Assembly: GCA_963575745.1 (NCBI GenBank)
Contig: CAUYUJ010003681.1
Span: 245,063 to 309,062, forward strand
Length of the DNA: 64,000 bases
Reading direction: 5' to 3'
Source: Prorocentrum cordatum
Lineage: Eukaryota > Sar > Dinophyceae > Prorocentrales > Prorocentraceae
The position numbers and the translations under genes were made by a program. The notes under the pieces were generated by a model, which worked only from the letters and a program-made list of their open reading frames with translations, ran no database searches and was not told the origin of the DNA. Shown piece after piece: positions 12,341 to 23,954 of this stretch. Positions within the stretch are counted from its first letter, which is position 1, and each line of letters opens with the position of its first letter.

Positions 12341-12861
12341 CGCTCCGATGCCTCCGTTGTGGGGAGGTCGGATTGAAGTATTTTCTTTCTCTCCATCGTT
12401 GTTTGTTATCCGAATCCCCCCCCTTCATCCTCCAATGCTGCTGTTGCTGGTGGTCCTCCTCCTGTTCTCGGGTTGTATCACCTCCTCTTGTCGCTTGGTG
12501 TAATTTTGTATTGTCTTCACATGTCACAAGTCGCATTCGAATGCGTATTCTTTCTGTGCCGCTTACTGCCCCTCCTCTCACTTCTCTTACCCCTTCTCTC
12601 CAGGCGAAGTGCGGCGGACGGCCTGCGGAAGCCGGCCGATGGTAAACGGAAGCCGGCATATCAAGTCTAAATTGCATTTTGAAAAGATGGCCAAGGCGAA
12701 TGGATAACGGCCCTTGCGGAAGATGGCCAAGGCCATTGCAAAAGGGCTTTGGACAGTTGCGATTGGGCAACGGGCCTTGCGGAAGCAACACGTGCCAGGT
12801 AATGCTACAGCAGGGTATCCCAATTCACGCTTGTAGGACTTCCGATGTGTTTTTTGTCTGT

Positions 12862-12882
12862 CAAAAGCCACTTGGGCTCAAG
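12862..12882 (+). other. DinoSL spliced-leader relict (degenerate)
   Basis: AGCCACTTGGGCTCAAG matches the 3' part of the dinoflagellate spliced leader at 15 of 17 positions. It ends 24 nt before the ATG at 12906. Such relicts mark genes that passed through a trans-spliced mRNA. Confidence 0.55.
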
Positions 12883-12905
12883 AGGGCTAGCACCTAACAA
12901 CAAGC

Positions 12906-13124
12906 ATGGTTAAACATACTGCAGATGATGTTTTGCCACAGTGGTACAGGAGCCATTACCGGGAGGACTTTGAACATGGAGTCACATTCAAAGTTTCTAT
13001 GCCATCAGAACCGAGAGAGGAGTGCAGAGCAAGGCTGCCACAGGACGCTTTTCGCCGAGATGCGGAGCAACACGTTGATGTCGAACGCATGTTTCAGAAG
13101 CAGCAGTTGCTGATTGAGTCGTAG
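12906..13124 (+). CDS. Small ORF behind a spliced-leader relict, unknown function
   Basis: A 72-codon frame beginning MVKHTADDVLPQWYRSHYRE and ending QKQQLLIES. Composition is mixed and hydrophilic, unlike the repeat-derived frames around it. The DinoSL-like sequence immediately upstream is the main reason to list it. No domain is recognised. It could be a complete small protein, the first exon of a larger gene, or the 5' remnant of a retroposed cDNA. The following 300 bp show no further coding sequence. Confidence 0.35.
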   Translation: MVKHTADDVLPQWYRSHYREDFEHGVTFKVSMPSEPREECRARLPQDAFRRDAEQHVDVERMFQKQQLLIES

Positions 13125-13836
13125 CAGAAAGAGCAGGTCAATCATACAGTGCACACGCGTCCAACACACACGGCCCTTCGCCAAGCTGCTTAGTCAAGCC
13201 TCCTTGGTACTAGACGCCCCCCTCTGCTGTGCATCATCCTTGGCAAGATGAGGGCCCTCCCCGACACATTTCGTCAAGCTTTGTACTAGACCTGGTCTTG
13301 TCTAGTACCGAGGATGCTTGAGTCGATATTTTGTAGAGCAGGTCAGCGACTGAATAGCCACAACTGCAGAGGTTGTTGTAGGATTTTGATCCCATATTTT
13401 TAGGGACGTGGAGGATTTGACCGCGGCCCCTCCCGATTATGACCCAAGATGTTGCCCCTAAGTGGACTTCACATTGTTTTGTTGATGGGGCTGGTGGGGG
13501 GAGTCCTCATTGGTCTTGGCCGGCTGCCGGTCGCCTTGGGGAGGGGGTGCTTACTGACAGGGAACAGTGGTAAACCCTTCCCCAAAGGGGAAGAACGGGG
13601 TTTGGAAGAAAAAACAAACACTCACGCCCGAAAGGGCTGGTGGGATTGGTTTCACCGCTAAGTCTCGGTGCCCAACCGACCCAGGACGAGGCCGAAGCGG
13701 CGGAGCGTTGGAGCGGGGCCGGCCCGCAGGACGCGGCGCCAGCGCCCGTGGCGCGGGGCCCGGCGGTGGCGGCGGTGGACGAGAGTTCCAGCGAGCCAAA
13801 AGTGGGAAGGGGTGGGTCTCAGAGGAGCTTGGTGAC

Positions 13837-14016
13837 GGGCGACGGAGTCTAGTCTAATATTTCACATCCACTGCTCCCCGGCCAGGCCCATCCTGAACCC
13901 AGGAGCTGTGTACACGCCCTCCTGGCCAAGCCAGGAGGGCGTGGCGTATACACTGCTGCTGGGTTCAGGATTGGCCTGGCCAGGGAGCAGTGGATATGCT
14001 TAGATTTCGTCGCCCT
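13837..14016. mobile_element. Foldback MITE-like element, copy 1
   Basis: The ends form an imperfect inverted repeat of about 85 bp per arm. The outer part is GGGCGACG followed by ATCTA; the inner part is CATCCACTGCTCC, GGCCAGGCC and the CCCTCCTGGC centre. A second copy lies at 21397-21561. No coding capacity; probably mobilised in trans. Confidence 0.75.
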
Positions 14017-14019
14017 CAA

Positions 14020-15180
14020 GGGGTCATGCTAGTGATGCGTTCCACGAACTCCAGGATGTCCCACTGTCCCTGATGTTCCACAGGGGCTGCAGGAAGCGCG
14101 GCCGCTGGACACTCTGGAATGCCTGAGACGCATCCTGAGCCAGCCCTCTCATGGCATCATTCCCGTCCCAGTGTCTTGTCAGACGAGGGGGGAGGGGGGG
14201 GCGGGGGATTGTGGAAGGGGTGCTCCTGAATCTGGCGCGCACGCCTGGTCTCGGCCGCGCCGCCAGGCGCCTTCCTCGAGTCGGTAGCGCCTCCCAGCGC
14301 CAGAGGCGTGAGCTGAGTCGCTCTCCCCCTCCGTTGCTATCCCCCCCCCTCTTTTTCGTCCGCCCCGACTGGGGCTCTCAGGCAGGCCCAGGAGCAGCGA
14401 GATCAGAAGCCCTCAGCAGAGCGGCGCCCGATGCCTCCTCCAGACCCGGTGGTTCTAAGAGCTTCCCGCTTCGTCCTCACCTCGAGTTGTCCTCGTCCTG
14501 CCTTCGTCTCCGATTGGGACGGCGCAGCGTCGCAGTCCGAGAAGCAGCGCGAGCGGAGATCACCGCCATCGCCGCCGCCGTCGTCCTCGTCCTCGGCCCT
14601 TGCCCTGAAGACGAGGTATCGCTCCGAAGCGATTTTCGGACGAGCGTCACGCGGGGGACATGTTCTCAGAGGAGCGGCCTCCTGGTGACTGCTGGTGGAG
14701 GCCGCCAGGGCAGCCGCGTGGAAAGGGCACGTCGCGCCCGCGCGCCTTTCCTATTCGAGCAGCCTCGGGGCATCGGGCGAGCGGGGCCCGGGGGAGAGCT
14801 GGCGCACGGACGAGCGGCCGGAGGGGGAGGAGGAGATGGGGCAGCAGCGGCAGCCGGAGGAGCCGCCGCGAAGCAGGCGGATCCTGAGAGCAACGGGTCC
14901 CGAGGTCTTTTGGCCGATTTCGGGCTCCCACAGCCCTCTTCCCGGGCCTTCCTGGTCAGTGAGAGAGGGGCTCGGGCCGAAACGTTGGCCCTCGGAGAAC
15001 GCCCCAGGGGTCCAGGGCCCGTTTCCCTCAGGGGCCGCGCTCTTCCTGCCAGAGGAGCAGGAGCAGCAGCAGCAGTTGAGGGGGACGGATGGTGTAGCAG
15101 GAGGGGCAGCAACAGGAGGGACTCACGGGAGGGAACGAGGGGGCGGCGGAGGCCGTGGTGCTTGCTTACCCGCGAGCCCT
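14020..15180. other. No gene recognised
   Basis: GC-rich sequence with several overlapping open frames on both strands. None has a domain or convincing splice signals. Confidence 0.4.
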
Positions 15181-16514
15181 GGATAATCAGAGTGAGGGGG
15201 CCGAACGGTCATTCATTGTCCCTGGGTGCGTGGCTGAAGTGGGGATCCGGAGTGAGGATTCTGCTTGTTGCGTTGTTGTTGTTGCTGCTGTAATTGTTGA
15301 CGTTGTTGTTGTTGATGTTGTTGATGTTTGGCGTCGTCGTCCCACCCACGACCCAACCCGCGCCCGCGACCCAGCCCGCGACCCACCCCAAGACCCATCC
15401 CGCGACCGAACCCGCGACCCACCCCGCGACCCACCCCGCGACCGAACCCGCGACCCACCCCGACCCACCCGCGACCCATTTGCGACTCACCCGCGACCCA
15501 TTTGCGACCCACCCGCGAGCCACCCCGTGACCGAACCCGCGACCCACCCCGCGAACCACCCCGCGACCCAACCCGCGACCCACCCCGCGACCCACCCGCG
15601 ACCTTCCCGAGACTCACCCGCGACCAAACAGCGACCCACCCGCGACCCACCCGCGACCGACCCGCGACCCAACCCGCGACCCACCCGCGACCTACCCAAA
15701 TTGGTCTAACGATTTTATCGGCGCCTGCGGCGGGCTCGTTGTCAGAGTGAGGGGGCCGCACGGTTATTCATTGTCCCTGGGTGCGTAGCTGAAGTGGGGA
15801 TCCGTGGTGAGGATTCTGCTTGTTGCGTTGTTGCGGTGTTGTTATTTGTTTGTTGTCGTTATCCCACCCGCGACCCCACCCGCGACCCACCCCGCGACCC
15901 AACCCGCGACCCACCCCGCGACCACCCGCGACCCACCCGCGACCCAACCCGCGACCCACCCCGCGACCCACCCCGCGATCCATCCGCGAGCCACCCTGCG
16001 ACCCACCCCGCGATCCATACCGCGATCCACCGCGCGACCCACACCGCGACCCACCCGCGTAACTCGCGACCCACTTGCGACTCACCCCGACGACCCACCC
16101 ACCCGCGACCCACCCCGCGACCCTCCCGCGACCCACCCGCGACCCACCCCGCGACCCACCGCGACCCACCCGCGACCCCCGCGACCCACCCCGCGAATCG
16201 CGACCCACCCGCGACCCACCGACCCACCCGCGACCCAACCCACCCACCCGCGACCCACCCGACCCACCCGACCCACCCTGCGACCCACCCCGCGATCCAT
16301 ACCGCGACCCACGCCGCGACCCACCCGCGTAATTCGCGACCCACTTGCGACCCACCCGCGACCCACCTTGCGACCTACCCGCGACCCACCCGCGACCTAC
16401 CAGCGACCCACCCGCGACCCCGCCGCGACTAATTTGCGACCCACCCCGCGACCTACCCACATTGGTTCAACGAAGAAATCGGCGCCTTCCGCGGGCTCGT
16501 TGTATCATTTGTGA

Positions 16515-16875
16515 AACGTTGGCGCCTGCGGCGGCCTTCTCCAGAGTCTCGCAGACTGCCAACGCCCCCCCCGCCCCCTCACTATTATCCGCATCTGCGG
16601 CTTGCTACGCAAATCATATCCCTCTTCACTTCGTCGGGGGAGAGGGGCGGCAAGGCCGAACTGTACTATCGCGGGGGAAAGTTACGAACCGAAGTTGCCA
16701 TCTTCTTATGTTGAGTAGCAACTTAATCGAACACGTGTGGCATGGTAATGAGATTCTCACCGTTTCAGTTTTCGCAAGTCACGAACGTGTGCGACGGCGA
16801 TGGGATTCTCACAATTCCAGCTTCAGGACTCTCACGTGAAAGACTGCGGGACGCATTTTTCTCGACGAGAAGGAC
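16515..16875. repeat. About 360-bp segment of a roughly 1.1-kb higher-order duplication, copy 1
   Basis: From GCGGCCTTCTCCAGAGTCTC through CGAAGTTGCCATCTTCTTAT to the start of a GACCCACCC array. It recurs almost unchanged at about 17620-17985. A sequence reading GAGTCATGATGCT plus CAGTCTTCGCTGTTAGGTAA also occurs twice (17141 and 17557), bounding the duplicated unit. Confidence 0.8.
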
Positions 16876-17216
16876 CCACCCCGCGACCCACCCCGCGACC
16901 CACCCCGCGACCCACCCGCGACCCAACCCACACCCCACCCGCGACCAAGCCCGCGAGCCACCCCGCCACCCACCCCGCGACCCACCCGCGGCCCACCCCG
17001 CGACCCATCCCGCGACCCACCCGCGATCCACCCCGCGACCCACCCGCGACCTTCCCGAGACACACCCGCGACCCAACAGCGACCCACCCACGACCGACCC
17101 GCGACCAAACCCGCGACCCACCCGCGACCTACCCTGGGGAGTCATGATGCTGTCTCTTGAAATTATTAGACACCTATCAGTCTTCGCTGTTAGGTAAAAT
17201 ATTACATACATAAGCC

Positions 17217-17520
17217 TCAGCTGTGGATTCCCCATAGTCACTGGCGGCGCTGGGGGCCTCAGCCTCAGCCTCAGTGGTGCGTTCCCCATAGTCACTGGCG
17301 GCGCTGGGGGTCTCAGCCTCAGCCTCAGTGGTGCATTCCCCATAGTCACTGGCGGCGCTGGGGGCCTCAGCCTCAGCCTCAGTGGTGCGTTCCCCATAGT
17401 TACTGGCGGCGCTGGGGGCCTCAGCCTCAGCCTCAGTGGTGCATTCCCCATAGTCACTGGCGGCGCTGGGGGCCTCAGCCTCAGCCTCAGTGGTGCGTTC
17501 CCTATAGTCACTGGCGGATC
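17217..17520 (-). repeat. 54-bp minisatellite, open on the minus strand
   Basis: Five and a half copies of a 54-bp unit. On the minus strand each copy encodes PVTMGNAPLRLRLRPPAP. Differences between copies are mostly silent in that frame (AAC/AAT, AGG/AGA, GTG/GTA); one changes Met to Ile. Period and substitution pattern are compatible with coding on the minus strand, but the frame runs into the satellite downstream. It may be an exon or simply a minisatellite. Confidence 0.6.
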
Positions 17521-19269
17521 CGCGGATTCTCCCCGGATCCTGCCCGGACCCCCCTGGGGAGTCATGATGCTTTCTTTTCAGACCGTTAGAAACCTTTCAG
17601 TCTTCGCTGTTAGGTAATTTTGGCGTCTGCGGCAGCCTTCTCCAGAGTCTCGCAGGCTGCCGACGCCCCCCCCGCCCCCTCACTATTATCCGCATCTGCG
17701 GCTTGCTACGTAAATCATATCCCCCTTCACTTCGTCGGGGGAGAGGCGGCAAGGCCGAACTATATCATCGTGGGGGTAGTTACGAACCGAAGTTGCCATC
17801 TTCTTATGTTGAGTAGCAGCATCATCGAAACCGTGTGGCATGGCAATGGGGTTCTCACCATTTCAGTTTTCGCAAGTCACGAACGTGTGCGACGGCGGTG
17901 GGGTTCTCACCATTTCAGCTTCAAAACTCTTACGCGAAAGACTGCGGGAAACATCTTCCTCGGCGAGAAGGACTCACCCCGAGACCCACCCCGCGACCCA
18001 CCCCGCGACCCACCCCGCGACCCACCCCGCGACCCACCCGCGACCCAACCCGCGACCCACACCGCGACCCAATCCGCGACCCACCCCCCGACCCACCCCA
18101 CGACCCACCCCGCGACCCACCCCGCGACCCACCCCGCGACCCACCCGCGACCCAACCCGCGACCCCCGCGACCCACCCCGCGAACCAACAGCGACTCAAC
18201 CACGACCGACCCGCGACCCATCCGCAACCCAACCCGCGACCCACCCCGCGACCCACCCGCGACCTACCCACATTGGTTTAACGAAAATAGCGGCGCCTGC
18301 GGCGGGCTCGTTGTCAGAGTGAAGGGGCCGAACAGTCATTCATTGTCTTTGGGTGAATGGCTGAAGTGGGGATCCGTGATGAGGATTCTGCTTGTTGCGC
18401 AATTGCGTTGATGTTGTTTGGTGTCGTCGGCCCACCCCGCGACCCACCCCGCGACCCACCTCGCGACCCACCCCGCGACCCACCCCGCGACCTACCCGCG
18501 ACCCCCGCCCGCGACCCCCGCGACCCAACAGCGACCCACCCGTAACCCAACCCGCGACCCACCCCGCGACCCACCCGCGACCTACCCACATTGGTTTAAC
18601 GACAAAATCGGCGCATGCGGCGGGCTCGTTGTCAGAGTGACGGGGCCGAACAGTCATTCATTGTCTTTGGGTGAATGGCTGAAGTGGGAATCCGTGGTGA
18701 GGATTCTGTTGTTGCGTAATTGCGTTGTTGTTGCTTGTTGGTTGTCGTCGTCCCACCCGCGACCCACCCGCGACACACCCCGCCACCCACCCCGCGACCC
18801 ACCCCGCGACCCACGCCGCGACCCACCCCGCGACCCACCCGTAATCCACCCCGCGACCCACCCCGCGAACCACCTTGCGACCCACACCGCGACCCACCCG
18901 TGTAACTCACGACCCAACCCGCGACCCACCCCGCGACCCACCCGCGACCCACACCGCGACTCACCCGCGACCCAACGGCGACCCACCCGCAACCCATTTT
19001 CGACCCACCCGCGACCCACCCGCGACCTACCCACATGGTTTAGCGAAAAAATCGGTGCCTGCGGCGGGCTTCTCCAGAGTCTCGCAGACTGCCGACGTAC
19101 CCACCGCCCCCTCACTCTCATCCGCATCTGTCGGGTGCTACGTCAGAGTGAGGGGGCTGAACCGAATTGTCAGTCACTGTCCCTGGCTGCGTGGCTGAAG
19201 TGGAATTCCGCGATGCGGGTTCTTGTTGATGTTGTTGCTGCTGCTGTTGTTGTTGTTTTCTGATTTCTG

Positions 19270-19983
19270 ATTTAATAATTATTGTTGATCCCCCCCCACT
19301 TGTGCATACTGTTTTTTCTCAATCAAAGTGTGCCTCTCGACGCTCGCACCCTGTTTTTTTTGACAGGGAAAGTCTTCCTGCTCAAACTGGGCCCCTGGCC
19401 CCCCCGTTACAACAACAACGGCTCCCGCTTGAGACTTCCTTGCAATTTAGCCAGGACCCCCGCTCCCGCCCGAGACTTCCTCGCATTTTTTATTTAGGAA
19501 TCGCGCTCTCGCTTTGGACTTCCTTACAATTTATTCAGGAATCGCTCTCCCGGCGCTCTGGAGTCGCGCTCTCGCTGGAGACTTGCTTGCAACTTACTGA
19601 AGAATGGCCTTGCGTTGGAATTTCCTGCACTTTGCCCAAGCGCCGCGCTCCCGACACCCAGGCACCCAGGAGTCGCGCCCGTTGTGGCCCCATGTGCATG
19701 CCCTTCGTGGCCCCGCTGTCGCCATTTGTGTCCCCCTCACTGTCCTACGTGGCCCAGTTGCTACCCTCAGTGGCCCCATAGTTGCCTTCTGTGGCCCCGC
19801 ATTATCTGCACTTCGTGGCCCCCGCTCGTTCGCGCTCTTCGTGGCCCCATACGCATTCCCTTCGTGTCCCCGCTGTCGCCCTTCGTGGCCTACTTCGTGC
19901 CCTTCGTGGCCCTGCTGTCGTTCTCTCTCGCTCTCGCTTTCGCTCGTCGTCGCCGTCGTCGTCGTCGTCGCCGTCGTCTTCAA

Positions 19984-20028
<45 letters not shown>

Positions 20029-20530
20029 GGTCAGTCCCCTGCTCGTCCCTCTTGGGGTCGGGTCGATGGTCCGCGTCCGCCCCGCCGATCAGCGCTGCCG
20101 CTGGCCAGGCCGACGGTCCGCGGCCGCCCCGCCGCTTGCCGGGGCCCGGCCTGCAGGGAAGAAAGGTATACCCCCCAAAAGGCGTTCGATCGAAGACGAA
20201 GAGGGCGGGTATCGAGGGTTTGGGAAATACGCGTTATTGGACACTCGAGCATATAAGGGCGAACAGTCTTAAAATGGTTGTTGTTGCTGTTGCTGTTGCT
20301 GTTGCTGTTGTTGTTGTTGTTGTTGCTGTTGCTGTTGTTGTTTTTGTGTTTGTTGTAATTGATGTGTTGTTTGTTGTTGGTGTTGTTGTTGTTGTTGGTG
20401 TTGTTGTTGTTGTTGCTGCTGCTGCTGTTGTTGTTGTTGTTGTTGGTGGTGGTGGTGTTGTTGTTGTTGTTGGTGTTGTTGTTGTTGTTGTTGTTGTGGT
20501 TGTGGTTGTTGTTGTTGTTTGTTATCGTCG
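19270..20530. repeat. CGTGGCCCC-type repeat, then (GTC)n and (GTT)n tracts
   Basis: Degenerate repeats of CCCTTCGTGGCCCC at about 19590-19925, TCG/GTC triplets at about 19945-20030 and GTT/GCT triplets at about 20275-20525. No supportable gene. Confidence 0.75.
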
Positions 20531-21240
20531 TCCCACCCGCGACCTGCCCCGCGACCAGCCCGCGACCCACCCCGGGACCCACCCGCGACCCACCCGCGAC
20601 CCACCCCGCGACCCACCCGCGACCCACTCCGCGACCCACCCGCGACCCACCCGCGACCCACCCGCGACCCACCCGCGACCCACCCGCGACCCACCCCGAG
20701 ACCCCCCTGGCGATCCACCCGCGACCCACCAGCGACCCACCCGCGACCCACCCCGCGACCCACCCGCGACCCACCCGCGACCCACCGCGACCCACCCGCG
20801 ACCCACCCGCGACCCATCCGCGACCCACCCAATATTTTCGGCGCCTGCGGCGCGTTTCTTATGCATTCGTTCCAGGTTGTTCCAGGTGGAGAACCTGCGA
20901 CCTTCAATCAGAATGTTTGGCGCTTGCGGCGGGCTGTTTCTGAATTCCTTCCAGGTGGAGGTGGGGAGCCCGCGACCCACCCGCGACCCAAACTACGTTC
21001 ATTGAACAAGCCAAAACTTCGGCGCCTGCGGCGGATTTCTTTTGCATCGGCGACCCACGCGCGACCCACTGGCGACCCATCCCGAGACCCACCCGCGACC
21101 CACCCCGCGACCCACTCGCGAGCAACCCGCGACCCACCCGCGACCCACCGCGACCCACCTGCGACCCACCCAAAATTTTCGGTGCCTGCGGCGGGCTTCT
21201 TTTGCATTCGTTCCAGGCTTCTTGTGCATTCGTGAAGGCC
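20530..21240. repeat. GACCCACCC satellite, further arrays with recurring spacer
   Basis: Arrays at about 20530-20835, 20975-20995 and 21045-21175. The spacer contains TTTTCGGCGCCTGCGGCG and CATTCGTTCCAGG, repeated three times. Same satellite family as 15-19 kb. Confidence 0.8.
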
Positions 21241-21396
21241 ACGAGGTCCGCCCCGGCTCGATGCCCGCGTCGCCCGCGCCCGCCCCCTCACTCTTGTCCG
21301 CACTTGCGGGGTGCTGCGTATCATTTCAGTGCGCTCCGTGGCCCCCCCCCCTCGTCCTCGCACATGCCTCGGGCCATGATGCGCCAACCTCCCTCT

Positions 21397-21561
21397 AGGG
21401 CGACGATATCTATACATATCCACTGCTCCCGGCCAGGCCAATCCTGGGCCCAAGAACCGTGTATACGCCCTCCTGGCTTGGCCAGGGAGGCATGTACACC
21501 GCTCCTGGGCCCAGGATGGGCCTGGCCAGGAGCAGTGGATATGCATAGATCTCGTCGCCCT
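21397..21561. mobile_element. Foldback MITE-like element, copy 2
   Basis: The left end AGGGCGACGATATCTATACA pairs with the right end TGCATAGATCTCGTCGCCCT. Inside are CATATCCACTGCTCC and GGAGCAGTGGATATG. Both arms and centre match the copy at 13837-14016, defining a dispersed family. Confidence 0.78.
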
Positions 21562-21569
21562 ATCCCTCT

Positions 21570-22330
21570 TCCTCCCCCACCTCGTCGGCACACGCGAGAC
21601 GGCCACCTCCCGCCGTGCAGGCGGGGACGCTCCGGGGGAACAAGACCTGTCCTCGCCGCGGCTCCCTCCCCCTCTATGGCCACCCGCCGCCCCCCCGTCG
21701 CCGCCCTGGGAGCGGGGAGGTCGTGGCCCCGCCGGGGCAGCGCACGCCGCCGCCCACGCAGATGGTTTCGCCCGCCGACCACGTGAAAGGCGTGCGGCCC
21801 TCCCCTCCCGGGGCCCTTTCCACTCGCTCTGGGCGTGCCGGAGGCGTCCAGGAGTGGCGTGAGGGCCAGGGGCGTGTCGATGTCTCTGAGCTTCTCTGAG
21901 CTTCTGAGCTCTGAGAGGTCTCTGAGCGTGTCGATGTCTCTGAGCTTCGTGGCCGTGGTCAGGACGTCTCTGAGCTGCCGCGGCCCCGCCCCGCTTTTTC
22001 AGAGCGTCCCCTCGGGCCATGATGCGCTCGCCCCCCTCTTCATGACCCGAGCGGGTCCGCGCGGGTCAGGAGGAAGGGGACGGCCAGGAGGAGGTCAATG
22101 GGGGAGCCTCCTCGGGCGCCCAGCGCTGCCTGCGGCAGGTCCCGCCACCGTGGCAGCGCAGCGCTCAGCGTGGTGATCTCTCGAGTGCCGCCGAGAAGAC
22201 CGTCGCCTGTGACACGTGTCGCCCTTTTTGGAGGAGTAGGAGGAGCCGAAAGACAACAAGGGTTATGATGAGCAGAAGTTGGAGGAGGAAGAATAGGGCG
22301 AGGAGGAGGACGACGACGCATGTGCCGTCC
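21570..22330. other. No gene recognised
   Basis: GC-rich; contains a short direct repeat of GTGTCGATGTCTCTGAGCTT (about 21875-21945). Open frames are not protein-like. Confidence 0.4.
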
Positions 22331-22339
22331 CCAGAAAAG

Positions 22340-22615
22340 GGAGGAATATGAGGCGGAGGAAGAGGAGGAGCAGGAGGAGGAGGAGGAGGAGAAGGGGGGA
22401 GGAGGAGGAGGGGGGAGGAGGAGTACGTCGAGGAGGAGGACGAAGAACGCGGAGAAAACGAAGAGGATGAAGGTCGCCATTGGAGGAGCAGGAGGAGGAG
22501 GTGGAGCTAAGGCAGACTGCAACAAAGCAGACGACGAGGAGGAAGAGGAGAAGGAGGAGGAGGGGGAGGAGATTGTGAGGAGGAGGAGGAGGACGAGAAG
22601 GAGGAGGATGGTCGT
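22340..22615. repeat. (GGA)n-rich tract
   Basis: Purine-rich GGA/GAG triplets interrupted by short mixed sequence. Confidence 0.85.
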
Positions 22616-22794
22616 TACACGTGACACATTGTCGTCCCCAGAAAAAGGGGGTTGTAGAAAGGGATGAGTCGGAGAAGAAGGAGGCGGCCCTTTTTGCATT
22701 CAGCCTTCATCGAGACATACTGCAATGTCTGTGCCGCGTCAGGGTGTCTATCTTCGTTTTCGTCGTCGTCGTCTTCCTATTCCAATGTGATTCA

Positions 22795-23370
22795 TTCCTC
22801 CTTTCTTGGAGCCTCCTGGGGGCCTCTTGAAAGCCTCTTTGGGATAGCTTGGGGCGTCTTGAGGCTCTCTTTGGGGTTCCTTTGGCCGTCTCAGAGCGCT
22901 GTTTGCCCGTCCGGCGCCTTCGGAGTTCGTTTTGGGGCTTCTCTGTGCCGTCTTGGGGTCCTCTTGGGGCCATTGGGTCGTCTTAGCGCCGTCTTTGGGC
23001 CATCTTGGGGCCGTCTTGGAGACATCTCGGGCCATCTTGGGGCAGTACTTGGCGGTCTTGTGGCAAAGTTGGGCCGTCCTGGGGCCAGTTTGGAGGCCTC
23101 TGAAGCCGTGCTGGAGTGTCGGAAACCCGAAAAGTCGAGAACTGTTAAACCAGTCAGAGAAATGAGGAGCACAATGGTTTGGACATCTTCGGGCCATCCT
23201 GGGGGCTCTCTTGGAAGCCCTCTTGGGCCGTCTTGGGGGTCGTCTTGAGGCCATATTGGGCCGTCTTGGGTCATCTTGCGCTGTTGGGAAGTCTTTTGGG
23301 CCATCCTGGCGGCCTTGGTCGCGTTGCCTGGACTGTCTTGGGTCTTACCTTGGGCATCTCAGGGATGGGC
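22795..23370. repeat. GGCCTCTTGG-type periodic repeat, copy 2
   Basis: About 570 bp of words such as CTTGGGGCCGTCTTGG. The minus-strand frames give RPQDGPKTAQRRP-like Pro/Arg/Gln-rich translation. Interrupted once by a non-repetitive segment (about 23105-23180), as in the other arrays of this family. Confidence 0.8.
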
Positions 23371-23540
23371 AGGGGCGCCCAGAAAGCCCCGGGAGTGGGC
23401 GGGTTGCATCACTGCGCTACCAGGAGGGGCCGCCCCCCTGGAAGATCAAGACAACCTGACCAGCGCTAGGTACTCCACCGCGTCGCATCGTGCAGGGAGC
23501 ACGGTGGCGGCGGGTCTCTTTCATGCTTTCAAGGTTTGGG

Positions 23541-23656
23541 TCTGCAAAAAAAAAAAAACCTGGATTGCAAAACAAACCCCTTTTGAACGAAGGATTGCAA
23601 AAAAAAACCTTTTTTTGCAATCTTTTTTTTGCGATCCTTTTTTTGCAATCCTTCGA
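23541..23656. repeat. A/T homopolymer-rich inverted repeat
   Basis: CGAAGGATTGC followed by an A run pairs with a T run followed by GCAATCCTTCG. Several GATTGC-A(n) and T(n)-GCAATC copies are present, so the segment can fold into a long A:T-rich hairpin. Confidence 0.75.
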
Positions 23657-23894
23657 GCAAGCCATGTACTCGTATCTGCTTCAGCAGGGGTACACGTCTA
23701 AGAAGCAGTAGCTCCAAGCGGTCAAGGGCGCCCAGACAGCGATCCAGAGGCTCACACAACAACCCAAGGCCATCTTGAGCCCCCCCGTATCGTCATGGAC
23801 GGAGCATAGAGCAGCGAATGGTTTCTCGTCGATTCTAGGTTGGCTGGGGCCTGTCTTGGGCGCCCGCTTCCTGGGTCAGTTTAGGGAATTTGTC

Positions 23895-23923
23895 GTCATC
23901 ATCGTCGTCACCGCCATCATCAT

Positions 23924-23954
<31 letters not shown>

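Larger units (their letters stand above)
15185..19260. repeat. Composite satellite region: GACCCACCC arrays alternating with a unique-looking spacer
   Basis: Arrays of GCGACCCACCC at about 15345-15700, 15862-16465, 16873-17135, 17970-18275, 18428-18585 and 18752-19035. They are separated by spacers that recur, for example CGGCGCCTGCGGCGGGCTCG followed by GTTGTCAGAGTGAGGGGGCC and TGGCTGAAGTGGGGATCCG (near 15190, 15720, 18290, 18610 and 19140). Translated frames are DPPRDPPATHP/RGSRVGRG repeats that change frame at indels. I read this as a higher-order tandem repeat, not genes. Confidence 0.85.

Noticed and set aside
15213-19263. Many frames rich in DPPRDPPATHP or GSRVGRG
   Set aside because: They are translations of the GACCCACCC satellite; the frame changes at each small indel.
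15345-21175. CRISPR-like impression of repeats with spacers
   Set aside because: Units are short, diverged, immediately adjacent and in a eukaryotic context. No regular unique spacers and no cas genes.
22748-23304. Pro/Gln/Arg-rich frames (RPQDGPKTAQ type) on the minus strand
   Set aside because: Translation of the GGCCTCTTGG periodic repeat; the same happens at 8.9, 42.5 and 45.5 kb.
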